Shown here one piece after another: positions 6,228 through 11,985 of a DNA stretch of 13,175 bases. Source of the stretch: an uncultured Legionella sp. (GTDB taxonomy: Bacteria; Pseudomonadota; Gammaproteobacteria; Legionellales; Legionellaceae). The DNA lies in the NCBI GenBank assembly GCA_903885895.1, contig CAISKC010000223.1:1-13175 (forward strand), written 5' to 3'. Every line of letters begins with the position of its first letter. The first letter of the stretch is position 1. The position numbers were made by a program, and so were the translations under genes. A model generated the notes under the pieces. The model was not told the DNA's origin and ran no database searches. It worked only from the letters and a program-made list of their open reading frames with translations.

Positions 6228-6530
6228 TTACCAGCTGGACTTATGCCCACCCGTTACATTACCTGTCATTAACTGGTTACGTAAACAAATACGACATAAA
6301 CCAAATTTACGGTAAACAGCATGTGCTCGTCCACATTGTTGGCATCGTGTACTATGCCTGGCTGCACAAGAATTTATCGGCAATCTAGCCAATGAAGCTT
6401 GAGCTTGCATTACTTCGTCCATATCAGCTGCAGACTTGATAACCTTCTTCAACTCTTGGCGGCGTGCTTGATATTTCTTTACTAGCTTTGCTTTTTTTTG
6501 CTCTCTCTCTAATATTGATTTTCTTGCCAC
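6228..6530 (-). CDS. rpsN: 30S ribosomal protein S14, long form with a zinc-binding motif
   Basis: S14 assembles late into the 30S head next to S10, S19 and S3. The product has 100 residues, the long type found in E. coli (101), and keeps MARKS at the start, KKYQARRQELKKVI, the LP-N-S segment near 50 and a final SSW. Unusually for this length, it has Cys63-Cys66 and Cys79-Cys82, a complete C-X2-C-X12-C-X2-C motif inside YRKFGLCRIC. That is the sequence style of short zinc-binding S14; E. coli keeps only the first of these cysteines. The gene starts with GTG at 6530, with AAAGGAT upstream. It lies between rplE and rpsH, the normal spc place, so it is the housekeeping copy. Confidence 0.97.
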   Translation of the reverse strand: MARKSILEREQKKAKLVKKYQARRQELKKVIKSAADMDEVMQAQASLARLPINSCAARHSTRCQQCGRAHAVYRKFGLCRICLRNQLMTGNVTGGHKSSW

Positions 6531-6550
6531 AATATATATCCTTTCTATGT

Positions 6551-7090
6551 TTAATCTCTTAAAGGGAATTTAAAGGCTTTTAATAAAGCACGACCTTCTT
6601 CATTTGTCTTGGCAGTGGTAGTAATACATATGTCAAGTCCACGAATCATATCAATTTTATCAAAATCAATTTCAGCAAACACAATCTGTTCCTGTAAGCC
6701 TAGGCTATAATTACCACGCCCATCAAAAGAGCGAGGATTTAAACCACGAAAATCTCGCACTCGCGGTAGAGTAATGGATATCAAACGGTCAAGAAATTCA
6801 TACATTTTATGTGACCGTAAAGTAACCTTACAACCTCTTGGCCAACCATCACGTATCTTAAAGCCCGCAATTGATTTTTTTGCCAAAGTAATAATTGGTT
6901 TCTGGCCTGAAATTCGCTTCATATCTTCGACAGCAAAATTCATTACCTTCTTATCATTAACTGCCTCACCGACTCCCATATTAATGGTAATCTTTGAAAT
7001 TTTAGGCACTTGCATCACAGACGAATATTGAAATTCCTTCATGAGGTCTGGAGCAATCGTTTCCTTATACATATCACTTAATCTAGTCAT
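6551..7090 (-). CDS. rplE: 50S ribosomal protein L5
   Basis: L5 binds 5S rRNA, contacts P-site tRNA and forms the B1b bridge with S13. The 179 residues equal E. coli exactly. Conserved stretches include SVMQVPKISKITINMGVGEA (24-43), SGQKPIIT, AGFKIRDGWPRGCKVTLR (75-92), RVRDFRGL (110-117), FDGRGNYSLG (122-131) and ITTTAKTNEEGRALL. Its ATG lies 10 nt after the rplX stop, with a GGTGA ribosome site between. In E. coli the S8 repressor binds around this start; I could not convincingly identify the S8 helix here. Confidence 0.99.
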   Translation of the reverse strand: MTRLSDMYKETIAPDLMKEFQYSSVMQVPKISKITINMGVGEAVNDKKVMNFAVEDMKRISGQKPIITLAKKSIAGFKIRDGWPRGCKVTLRSHKMYEFLDRLISITLPRVRDFRGLNPRSFDGRGNYSLGLQEQIVFAEIDFDKIDMIRGLDICITTTAKTNEEGRALLKAFKFPLRD

Positions 7091-7100
7091 TTACATTCAC

Positions 7101-7427
7101 CTAGCCCGCATCTACCAATTCATTGTTTGATTTAAAATATCTAACTTTCTTGGACTTACCATCAGCTTCAATAAATCTAAATCCTATTCGATCCGCTTTG
7201 CCTGTGGCTGAATTGTAATGAGCCACATTTGACACATGCAGTGCTGCTTCTTTAGTTACTATCCCACCTTTTTCTTCAAGTTGAGGATTTGGTTTTACAC
7301 ACTTCTTTATCAGGTTCGCACCTTCTACCCAAACTTTGTCTGCTTTAACAGTCTTTACGAGGCCAATATGCCCTTTCGACTTCCCTGTTATCACAATGAC
7401 TTTGTCTTTGGATTTTATCCGGTTCAT
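7101..7427 (-). CDS. rplX: 50S ribosomal protein L24
   Basis: L24 is one of the two initiator proteins for 50S assembly; it binds the 5' part of 23S rRNA and later borders the exit tunnel. The 108 residues are slightly longer than the E. coli 104. A KOW motif is at about 6-33 (KDKVIVITGKSKGHIG), followed by VEGANLIKKCVKPNPQ and EKGGIVTKEAALHVSNV. The C-terminus reads GFRFIEADGKSKKVRYFK. The AGAGGA ribosome site directly follows the rplN stop. It stands second in the spc block, in the expected order. Confidence 0.99.
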   Translation of the reverse strand: MNRIKSKDKVIVITGKSKGHIGLVKTVKADKVWVEGANLIKKCVKPNPQLEEKGGIVTKEAALHVSNVAHYNSATGKADRIGFRFIEADGKSKKVRYFKSNNELVDAG

Positions 7428-7439
7428 AATTAAGTCCTC

Positions 7440-7805
7440 TTATAACACTTCAGCTGCTAATGAAATAATCTTCATAAACCGCTCTCTTAGTTCGCGCGTC
7501 ACTGGTCCAAAAATGCGAGTTCCAATAGGTTCATTTTGATTATTCAAAAGAACTGCTGCGTTACCATCAAAACGAATCAAAGAGCCATCGTCTCTACGCA
7601 CACCTTGTGCAGTACGCACTACTACTGCATTCATCACAGAGCCCTTTTTTACTTTGCTGCGCGGGATAGCGTCTTTAATGGACACTTTTATAACATCCCC
7701 AACACGAGCATACCTGCGATGCGATCCGCCCAAAACTTTGATACACATTACTTTGCGTGCACCACTGTTATCAGCGACTTCAAGGACAGTCTGCATTTGT
7801 ATCAT
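7440..7805 (-). CDS. rplN: 50S ribosomal protein L14
   Basis: L14 lies on the subunit interface of the 50S and takes part in bridges B5 and B8; RsfS docks on it to silence idle ribosomes. The 121 residues compare with 123 in E. coli. The chain begins MIQMQTVLEVADNSGARKV, keeps CIKVLGGSHRRYA (21-33), GDVIK, the VVVRT-GVRR-DGS core and RIFGPVTREL (97-106). It is the first gene of the spc block, preceded by the 180-nt spacer with a promoter candidate. A CTGGAG ribosome site lies about 6 nt before the ATG. Confidence 0.99.
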   Translation of the reverse strand: MIQMQTVLEVADNSGARKVMCIKVLGGSHRRYARVGDVIKVSIKDAIPRSKVKKGSVMNAVVVRTAQGVRRDDGSLIRFDGNAAVLLNNQNEPIGTRIFGPVTRELRERFMKIISLAAEVL

Positions 7806-7840
7806 TTTGTTCTCCAGATCATATTTCGACCAGAAAATGG

Positions 7841-7856
7841 CTGCTAATTATAGCAG
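7841..7856. repeat. Perfect inverted repeat over the spc -10 element
   Basis: CTGCTA and TAGCAG, 6 bp each, are separated by 4 bases (ATTA). The repeat encloses the TATAAT hexamer completely. It could be the footprint of a repressor, a cruciform-prone element, or a coincidence created by the TGCTATAAT consensus. In RNA it would fold only in transcripts reading through from rpsQ, because the expected start site lies at its edge. Confidence 0.5.
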
Positions 7857-7875
7857 GCCAATTATCTTATTAAAA
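7847..7875 (-). promoter_or_regulatory. Candidate spc-operon promoter with extended -10
   Basis: The minus strand has a perfect TATAAT (7852-7847) preceded by TG and one base, an extended -10 (TGCTATAAT). Seventeen bases upstream is TTTTAA (7875-7870), only a weak -35 match, as is common for extended -10 promoters. Transcription would start near 7840 and give a leader of about 35 nt before rplN. The site corresponds to the E. coli spc promoter. No expression evidence is available. Confidence 0.75.
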
Positions 7876-7887
7876 GCGCTTTCTAAC

Positions 7888-7915
7888 ACTTAATGACATT
7901 TCATATCATTTAAGT
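7888..7915. repeat. Inverted repeat in the rpsQ-rplN spacer
   Basis: ACTTAATGA (7888-7896) and TCATTTAAGT (7906-7915) are complementary apart from one extra T, with a 9-nt loop. It lies between the end of rpsQ and the spc promoter. On the minus strand it is followed by GTTAGAAAGC, which is not a U tract, so it is not a standard terminator for the S10 block. It might act as a 3'-end stabiliser, a processing site for the S10 transcript, or a protein-binding site upstream of the promoter. Confidence 0.5.
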
Positions 7916-7985
7916 CTTTTAAAGCATTACTCAGCAAAAAAATACGGAGTAAGGAAGTCCAACATAAGTCGAACCTTCAAAGTTT

Positions 7986-8243
7986 TTATGAAATCACTTC
8001 AACCAAAACCCAGTTCTTCAATTTTGAAAGCGGGCGTGATTCACGTATCTTTACAATATTACCGATTTTGCAAACACCATTCTCGTCATGTGCATGTAAT
8101 TTAGATTTGCGACGTAAAATCTTACCATATTTAGGATGTTTGACGGTTCTTTCTACTGAAACAACGATAGTTTTATTCATTTTATCGCTAACAACAGTAC
8201 CAACTAAAATTTTGCCTTTAGCATTCTCTTCATTTGTTGTCAT
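7986..8243 (-). CDS. rpsQ: 30S ribosomal protein S17
   Basis: S17 is a primary 16S binder with an OB fold that helps hold the 5' domain together. The 85 residues match E. coli (84). VGTVVSDKMNKTIVV (14-28), VKHPKYGK (34-41), LHAHDENG (49-56) and the ESRPLSK segment (68-74) are diagnostic. The ATG at 8243 lies inside the end of rpmC: the two genes share 14 nt in different frames. An AGAGAAG sequence just upstream serves as ribosome site. It is the last gene of the S10 block, followed by the 180-nt spc promoter spacer. Confidence 0.98.
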   Translation of the reverse strand: MTTNEENAKGKILVGTVVSDKMNKTIVVSVERTVKHPKYGKILRRKSKLHAHDENGVCKIGNIVKIRESRPLSKLKNWVLVEVIS

Positions 8244-8436
8244 GCTTCTCTACCTTTTCTGTCATAACTGTTTTGATTCTGGCAATGGTTCGTCGCACTT
8301 GACAGATAACATGAGTTTTTTCTAACGCACCTGCAGCTTTGCGCATACGTTGCTGAAATTGCTGCTTGCGCTGTGTCAATAATTCAGCTTGTAATTGCTC
8401 AGCATTGAGGGCACGTAATTCATTAATATTTTTCAT
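8230..8436 (-). CDS. rpmC: 50S ribosomal protein L29
   Basis: L29 sits at the rim of the exit tunnel next to L23 and contributes to the docking site of trigger factor and SRP. The 68 residues are a little longer than the E. coli 63. The protein is a helical hairpin: ELRALNAEQLQAELLTQRKQ, then a QQFQQRMRKAAGALEKTH turn, then VRRTIARIKTVMTEK. Its ATG overlaps the rplP stop by one base (TAATG), and an AAAGGTGA site lies ahead. The extra C-terminal residues (VEKHDNK) come from the 14-nt overlap with rpsQ. Confidence 0.98.
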   Translation of the reverse strand: MKNINELRALNAEQLQAELLTQRKQQFQQRMRKAAGALEKTHVICQVRRTIARIKTVMTEKVEKHDNK

Positions 8437-8849
8437 TACATCACCTTTCGCTCTTCAAACATTACTTTAAATGGGAGCTTAGCTTTTGCAAGATCAAAGG
8501 CTTCAATTGCCAACTCACGGCTTACACCTTCCATTTCAAACAAAACCTTTCCTGGTTGAATTAGGGCAACCCAATACTCAACATTTCCCTTTCCTTTACC
8601 TTGCCGAACTTCTAACGGCTTTTGAGTAATTGGTTTATCAGGGAAAACGCGAATCCAAATTTTACCACCACGTTTAACATGTCTTGTCATAGCTCGACGT
8701 GCCGCTTCGATTTGTCTGGCAGTTAATCTACCGCGTTCGAGCGCCTTTAGGCCAAACTCACCAAAACTTATCGCACTCCCACGAAATGCTAGGCCTCGGT
8801 TACGACCCTTCATTTGCTTACGAAACTTTGTTCTTTTTGGTTGCATCAT
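8436..8849 (-). CDS. rplP: 50S ribosomal protein L16
   Basis: L16 contacts the elbow of A-site tRNA and completes the peptidyl-transferase region late in 50S assembly. The 137 residues compare with 136 in E. coli. QPKRTKFRKQMKGRNRG (3-19), GRLTARQIEAARRAMTR (40-56), IWIRVFPDKPIT (64-75) and GKGKGNVEYWVALIQPGKVL are near-identical to the family. Arg82 corresponds to E. coli Arg81, the site hydroxylated by YcfD in that species. Of the two adjacent ATG codons the first (8849) is chosen, since GAGGAA is 8 nt from it and its register fits the family N-terminus. It lies 16 nt after rpsC. Confidence 0.98.
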   Translation of the reverse strand: MMQPKRTKFRKQMKGRNRGLAFRGSAISFGEFGLKALERGRLTARQIEAARRAMTRHVKRGGKIWIRVFPDKPITQKPLEVRQGKGKGNVEYWVALIQPGKVLFEMEGVSRELAIEAFDLAKAKLPFKVMFEERKVM

Positions 8850-8865
8850 AATTCTTATTCCTCAA

Positions 8866-9522
8866 TCACTTACTTGCGTCAGCTGGACCGGCTTTGTGTT
8901 TTATAGTTTCGCCTTTAAAAATCCAAACTTTCACACCAATGATGCCATATGTTGTCTTGGACTCAGCAGTGCCATAGTCAATATCAGCACGGAAAGTATG
9001 GAGTGGCACGCGGCCTTCTCTGTACCATTCACTTCTAGCAATCTCAGCACCGCCTAAGCGACCTGAAACACAAATCTTAATACCTTTTGCACCTGATTTC
9101 AGGGCTGAGGTTACAGCGCGCTTCATAGCGCGTCGAAACATGACTCGTTGTTTTAATTGGTCAGCAATACCTTCAGCAACCAATGTTGCATCCAGATCAG
9201 GCTTCCTTACTTCTTCAATATTTAGATGAACTGGAACACCAAGACGCTGTGCTATAGTCGCACGCAACGCTTCAATCCCACCACCTTTTTTTCCAATTAA
9301 CACACCAGGTCGCGCACTATGTATAGTCACCACCGCGTTATTGGCTGGTCGTGCTATTTTAATAGAACTTATCGCAGCACCTGCTAGCTTAACTTTAAGA
9401 TATTTGCGTAAATCGATATCTTGGTTTAGCCATTCAGCATAGTTGTGAGTAGCAAACCAATTTGAATTACATTCTTTATTAATGCCTAGGCGGATTCCAA
9501 TTGGATTAACTTTCTGACCCAT
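8866..9522 (-). CDS. rpsC: 30S ribosomal protein S3
   Basis: S3 forms part of the mRNA entry tunnel and of the ribosomal helicase with S4 and S5. It has an N-terminal MGQKVNPIGIRLG, a KH type 2 RNA-binding domain with GKKG at 77-80, EEVRKPDLDA (103-112), the basic MFRRAMKRA helix (128-136) and the C-terminal domain GRLGGAEIAR-EWYREGRVPLHT (154-176). At 218 residues it is shorter than E. coli (233): the ending after VWIFKGE is brief and lacks the long basic tail. The frame runs 13 codons further upstream into rplV, but the ATG at 9522 matches the invariant N-terminus and has a GGGGAA site 4-5 nt ahead. The gap to rplV is 2 nt. Confidence 0.98.
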   Translation of the reverse strand: MGQKVNPIGIRLGINKECNSNWFATHNYAEWLNQDIDLRKYLKVKLAGAAISSIKIARPANNAVVTIHSARPGVLIGKKGGGIEALRATIAQRLGVPVHLNIEEVRKPDLDATLVAEGIADQLKQRVMFRRAMKRAVTSALKSGAKGIKICVSGRLGGAEIARSEWYREGRVPLHTFRADIDYGTAESKTTYGIIGVKVWIFKGETIKHKAGPADASK

Positions 9523-9524
9523 AA

Positions 9525-9860
9525 CTATTCCCCGTCCGATACAACAATGGTTATATGACAATTGCGCTTAGAAATTCGATTTGCTCTACCTTTTGCACGA
9601 GGAAACACTCGTTTCAAAGTTGCAGCTTCATCGACAAAAACAGTGCTGACTTTTAATTCATCAATATCAGCGCCATTATTATTTTCAGCGTTTGCAATTG
9701 CTGACTCTAGTATTTTTAACATTATCTGCGCACCCTTTTTAGGGGTAAATTTTAGCACATTCAATGCTTTAGATACTGAAGCATTTCTTATCATGTCAGC
9801 AACTAATCTACATTTTTGTGCTGATAATGATGCATTTCTTAACTTTGCTGTGACTTCCAT
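9525..9860 (-). CDS. rplV: 50S ribosomal protein L22
   Basis: L22 touches all six domains of 23S rRNA, and its long hairpin lines the exit tunnel, where macrolide-resistance changes map in other bacteria. From the ATG at 9860 it has 111 residues (E. coli 110). Visible are SAQKCRLVADMIR (13-25), LESAIANAENNNGADID (51-67), VFVDE and the hairpin PRAKGRANRISKR (87-99) with no obvious deletion or insertion. An in-frame ATG 16 codons earlier lies inside rpsS and would add non-conserved residues, so it is rejected. GAGGC lies about 7 nt before the chosen ATG, 10 nt after the rpsS stop. Confidence 0.98.
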   Translation of the reverse strand: MEVTAKLRNASLSAQKCRLVADMIRNASVSKALNVLKFTPKKGAQIMLKILESAIANAENNNGADIDELKVSTVFVDEAATLKRVFPRAKGRANRISKRNCHITIVVSDGE

Positions 9861-9870
9861 TATGAGCCTC

Positions 9871-10161
9871 TTACTTAGAATCAGACTTACCTTTAACCTT
9901 TCTATCACCAGAATGACCTTTAAAGGTACGAGTTATAGAAAACTCACCTAATTTATGACCAACCATATTATCAGTAATATACACAGGAACATGGTCTCTA
10001 CCATTATGAACCGCAATGGTTAACCCAATCATGTTAGGAATAACTGTCGAACGTCTAGACCAAGTTTTAATTGGTTTTTTTGACTTGGTTGCAACTGATT
10101 CTTCCACTTTCCTCAACAGATGTGCATCTATAAAAGGACCTTTTCTGATAGAGCGAGCCAC
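9871..10161 (-). CDS. rpsS: 30S ribosomal protein S19
   Basis: S19 lies in the 30S head next to S13 and forms bridge B1a. The 96 residues compare with 92 in E. coli. MARSIRKGPFID (1-12), IKTWSRRSTVIPNMIG (31-46), VHNGRDHVPVYITDNMVGHK (51-70) and GEFSITRTFKGHSGDRK are diagnostic. The start codon is GTG at 10161, with AGGAA 8 nt upstream. Unlike its neighbours it is separated from the preceding gene (rplB) by an 80-nt spacer that carries a hairpin, so its translation is probably not coupled to L2. Confidence 0.98.
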   Translation of the reverse strand: MARSIRKGPFIDAHLLRKVEESVATKSKKPIKTWSRRSTVIPNMIGLTIAVHNGRDHVPVYITDNMVGHKLGEFSITRTFKGHSGDRKVKGKSDSK

Positions 10162-10206
10162 TATAATTTCCTCATAAATGATAAACTAAAACGGATAAGA
10201 CTTAGT

Positions 10207-10231
10207 GTAAAGCTGCATAGCAGATCTTTAC
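10207..10231 (-). other. Hairpin in the rplB-rpsS spacer
   Basis: In the RNA, GUAAAG and CUUUAC form an outer 6-bp stem, and CUGC and GCAG an inner 4-bp stem closing a three-base loop. A two-base bulge (AU) on one side separates them. It starts 10 nt after the rplB stop. No U tract follows, so it is not an intrinsic terminator. It may be a ribonuclease processing or stabilising element, or a binding site for a ribosomal protein. Confidence 0.5.
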
Positions 10232-10241
10232 AATTAAACTC

Positions 10242-11069
10242 TTATTTCTTTTTCCGTCCTCTTACAATAAAGCGATCAGTACGTTTATTGGAGCGAGTTT
10301 TGTAACCTTTAGTCAGTTGACCCCACGGTGACACAGGATGTCGTCCTGCAGAAGTTTTACCTTCACCACCACCATGTGGATGATCGACTGGATTCATTGC
10401 CACACCACGCACTGTTGGCCGTATTCCGCGCCATCGTTTTGCACCTGCTTTACCTAATTCTCGAAGGTTGTGTTCGCCATTACTGACTTCACCAATCACT
10501 GCGCGACACGCTAGCAAGACTTTGCGCATTTCACCTGAACGCAATTTCAATGTTGCATACGCACCTTCTTTAGCAACAACTTGACCACTACAACCAGCAG
10601 AACGCAACAATTGAGCGCCTTTTCCTGGCTTCAGTTCAACACAGTGGATCGTCGTACCCAAAGGAATATTATTTAAGGGTAACGCATTACCAGAAGCAAT
10701 AGGCGCTTCTACACCACTTAAAACCGTGCTTCCTTTTTCAAGGCCTGAAGGGGCAATAATATACCTTCTTTCCCCATCTTTGTAAACTAATAATGCGATC
10801 AAAGCTGTACGATTTGGATCATATTCAATGCGTTCAACAGTTGCAGGGATACCGTCTTTCAATCTTTTGAAATCGATAATACGATATTGTGTGCGTGTGC
10901 CACCACCAATATGCCGTACTGTAATACGTCCATTGTTATTGCGGCCGCCTGTTTTATTTAATGTTTCTACCAAAGGAGCATGTGGCCTACCTTTGTGAAG
11001 ATGTTTATGTACAACCCGTATTTCTCCACGTTTACCAGGAGATGTTGGTTTTGATATCATGAGTGCCAT
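10242..11069 (-). CDS. rplB: 50S ribosomal protein L2
   Basis: L2 is among the most conserved ribosomal proteins and is needed for subunit joining and peptidyl-transferase activity. The 275 residues match E. coli (273). The N-terminal OB-like domain contains KPTSPGKRG (7-15), SGGRNNNGRIT-type KTGGRNNNGRIT (39-50) and RHIGGG. The C-terminal SH3-like domain ends in GKAGAKRWRGIRPTVRGVAMNPVDHPHGGGEG-type sequence across 207-237. His230 is the counterpart of the functionally important E. coli His229. An AAGG site precedes the ATG, which lies 11 nt after rplW. The gene ends 80 nt before rpsS. Confidence 0.99.
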   Translation of the reverse strand: MALMISKPTSPGKRGEIRVVHKHLHKGRPHAPLVETLNKTGGRNNNGRITVRHIGGGTRTQYRIIDFKRLKDGIPATVERIEYDPNRTALIALLVYKDGERRYIIAPSGLEKGSTVLSGVEAPIASGNALPLNNIPLGTTIHCVELKPGKGAQLLRSAGCSGQVVAKEGAYATLKLRSGEMRKVLLACRAVIGEVSNGEHNLRELGKAGAKRWRGIRPTVRGVAMNPVDHPHGGGEGKTSAGRHPVSPWGQLTKGYKTRSNKRTDRFIVRGRKKK

Positions 11070-11080
11070 GTTCGTCTACC

Positions 11081-11380
11081 TTATTCTGTCACTGTAAAAT
11101 CAATGTCGTGACCAGCATGTAAAGATACAAACGCTTTCTTCCAGTCACTACGTTTACCACTTGTTTGCTTGAAACGCTTCGTTTTTCCTTTTACATTAAT
11201 GACCGTTACTTGTTTCACGCTCACTTTAAAAATCATCTCGACAGCCTTTTTAATTTCAGCTTTACAAGCATCTCTTGCTACTTCAAACGTGTACTGCTTT
11301 AACTTGTCAGCAAGATAGGTCGTTTTTTCAGATGTAAGCGGAGCACGCAACACCATTAATAATCTTTCTTCAGTGCTCAT
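11081..11380 (-). CDS. rplW: 50S ribosomal protein L23
   Basis: L23 sits at the exit of the nascent-chain tunnel and is the main dock for trigger factor and SRP. The 99 residues match E. coli (100). The N-terminal APLTSEKTTYLAD contains the conserved T-SEK motif. YTFEVARDACKAEIKKAVE and VNVKGKTKRF-type sequence (INVKGKTKR) continue, followed by the basic GKRSDWKKAFVSL. The ATG overlaps the rplD stop (ATGA, 11377-11380), so its translation is probably coupled to L4. The order is that of the canonical S10 operon. Confidence 0.99.
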   Translation of the reverse strand: MSTEERLLMVLRAPLTSEKTTYLADKLKQYTFEVARDACKAEIKKAVEMIFKVSVKQVTVINVKGKTKRFKQTSGKRSDWKKAFVSLHAGHDIDFTVTE

Positions 11381-11985
11381 TGTAATTGCTCCTCTAACAT
11401 TTTGATTGCTTCTTCAGTCATAAGTACATATTCAAATTTTAACAAAAGGACCGGTGTCAATTCCTCTACTTCACAAACCAAATAGTCAGGCACATTACGC
11501 GAGGCAAGATATTCATTTTCCCCAAGTTCATGCATAACAATCAGCGCATTCGGTAATTTCAATTCCTCAAGCTTCGTTATAAATTCTTTTGTTTTTGGCG
11601 CTGAGCATTCGAATTCGCTGACAACAATAAGACGTTCAGTACGGTTAAGTTCCGAAAGTATACTGCGTATTGCGCCTTTATACATTTTTTTATTTATTTT
11701 CTGTGTGTAATCCCGCTTTTTAGATGCAAAAGTCACACCACCAGAACGCCACAAAGGACTACGAATAGAGCCTGCACGTGCTCGGCCAGTACCCTTTTGA
11801 TTCCATGGTTTACGTCCACCACCGCGCACTTCAGCGCGCGTCTTTTGCGCGCTATTACCACTACGCGAATTGTTCATGTATGTCACAACTGCTTGATGAA
11901 CCAAGCTTTCATTGTATTGACAATCAAAAATAGACGGGTTTAAGGCGATTTTTTCCTTGGCAGTACTTGCTTTTTTAGTTGTCAT
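11377..11985 (-). CDS. rplD: 50S ribosomal protein L4
   Basis: L4 binds domain I of 23S rRNA, and its extended loop reaches the constriction of the exit tunnel. In E. coli it also represses the S10 operon through the rpsJ leader. The 202 residues match E. coli (201). The tunnel loop is seen at about 49-84, with RGGGRKPWNQKGTGRARAG and SPLWRSGGVTF; the macrolide-relevant KPW-QKGTGR core is wild-type in appearance. The C-terminal globular domain is less conserved, as usual. Overlaps of ATGA type join it to rplC before and rplW after. With no leader upstream of rpsJ here, the known E. coli mode of L4 control probably does not operate at that position. Confidence 0.98.
   Translation of the reverse strand: MTTKKASTAKEKIALNPSIFDCQYNESLVHQAVVTYMNNSRSGNSAQKTRAEVRGGGRKPWNQKGTGRARAGSIRSPLWRSGGVTFASKKRDYTQKINKKMYKGAIRSILSELNRTERLIVVSEFECSAPKTKEFITKLEELKLPNALIVMHELGENEYLASRNVPDYLVCEVEELTPVLLLKFEYVLMTEEAIKMLEEQLQ

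Larger units (their letters stand above)
7806..7985 (-). promoter_or_regulatory. rpsQ-rplN spacer: spc promoter region
   Basis: This 180-nt non-coding stretch lies between the S10 and spc blocks. On the minus strand, in order, it has a TTACTC/GAGTAA inverted repeat with a 14-nt loop (7927-7952), a near-perfect 9-bp inverted repeat (7888-7915), a palindrome AAAGCGCTTT (7873-7882), an extended -10 promoter (7847-7855) centred in another inverted repeat, and the rplN ribosome site. E. coli has the spc promoter in the same interval. No open reading frame with a plausible ribosome site was seen. None of the hairpins is followed by a U tract on the minus strand, so no intrinsic terminator for the S10 block is apparent. 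Confidence 0.75.

Noticed and set aside
7085..7110. S8-binding regulatory helix at the rplX-rplE junction
   Set aside because: E. coli has the spc repressor site here, but I could not trace a convincing helix with the S8 core in this sequence. The only visible feature is a CTAG repeat that could close a loop, which is too weak to annotate.
7927..7952. Intrinsic terminator of the S10 operon
   Set aside because: The run of T lies within the loop of the inverted repeat, not after it, so it cannot act as a standard terminator.
9523..9561. 13-codon N-terminal extension of S3
   Set aside because: It lies in the end of rplV. The invariant MGQKVNP start is at 9522, with GGGGAA upstream.
9861..9908. 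16-codon N-terminal extension of L22
   Set aside because: The extension overlaps the end of rpsS and is not conserved. The ATG at 9860 gives the family N-terminus and length and has a ribosome site.
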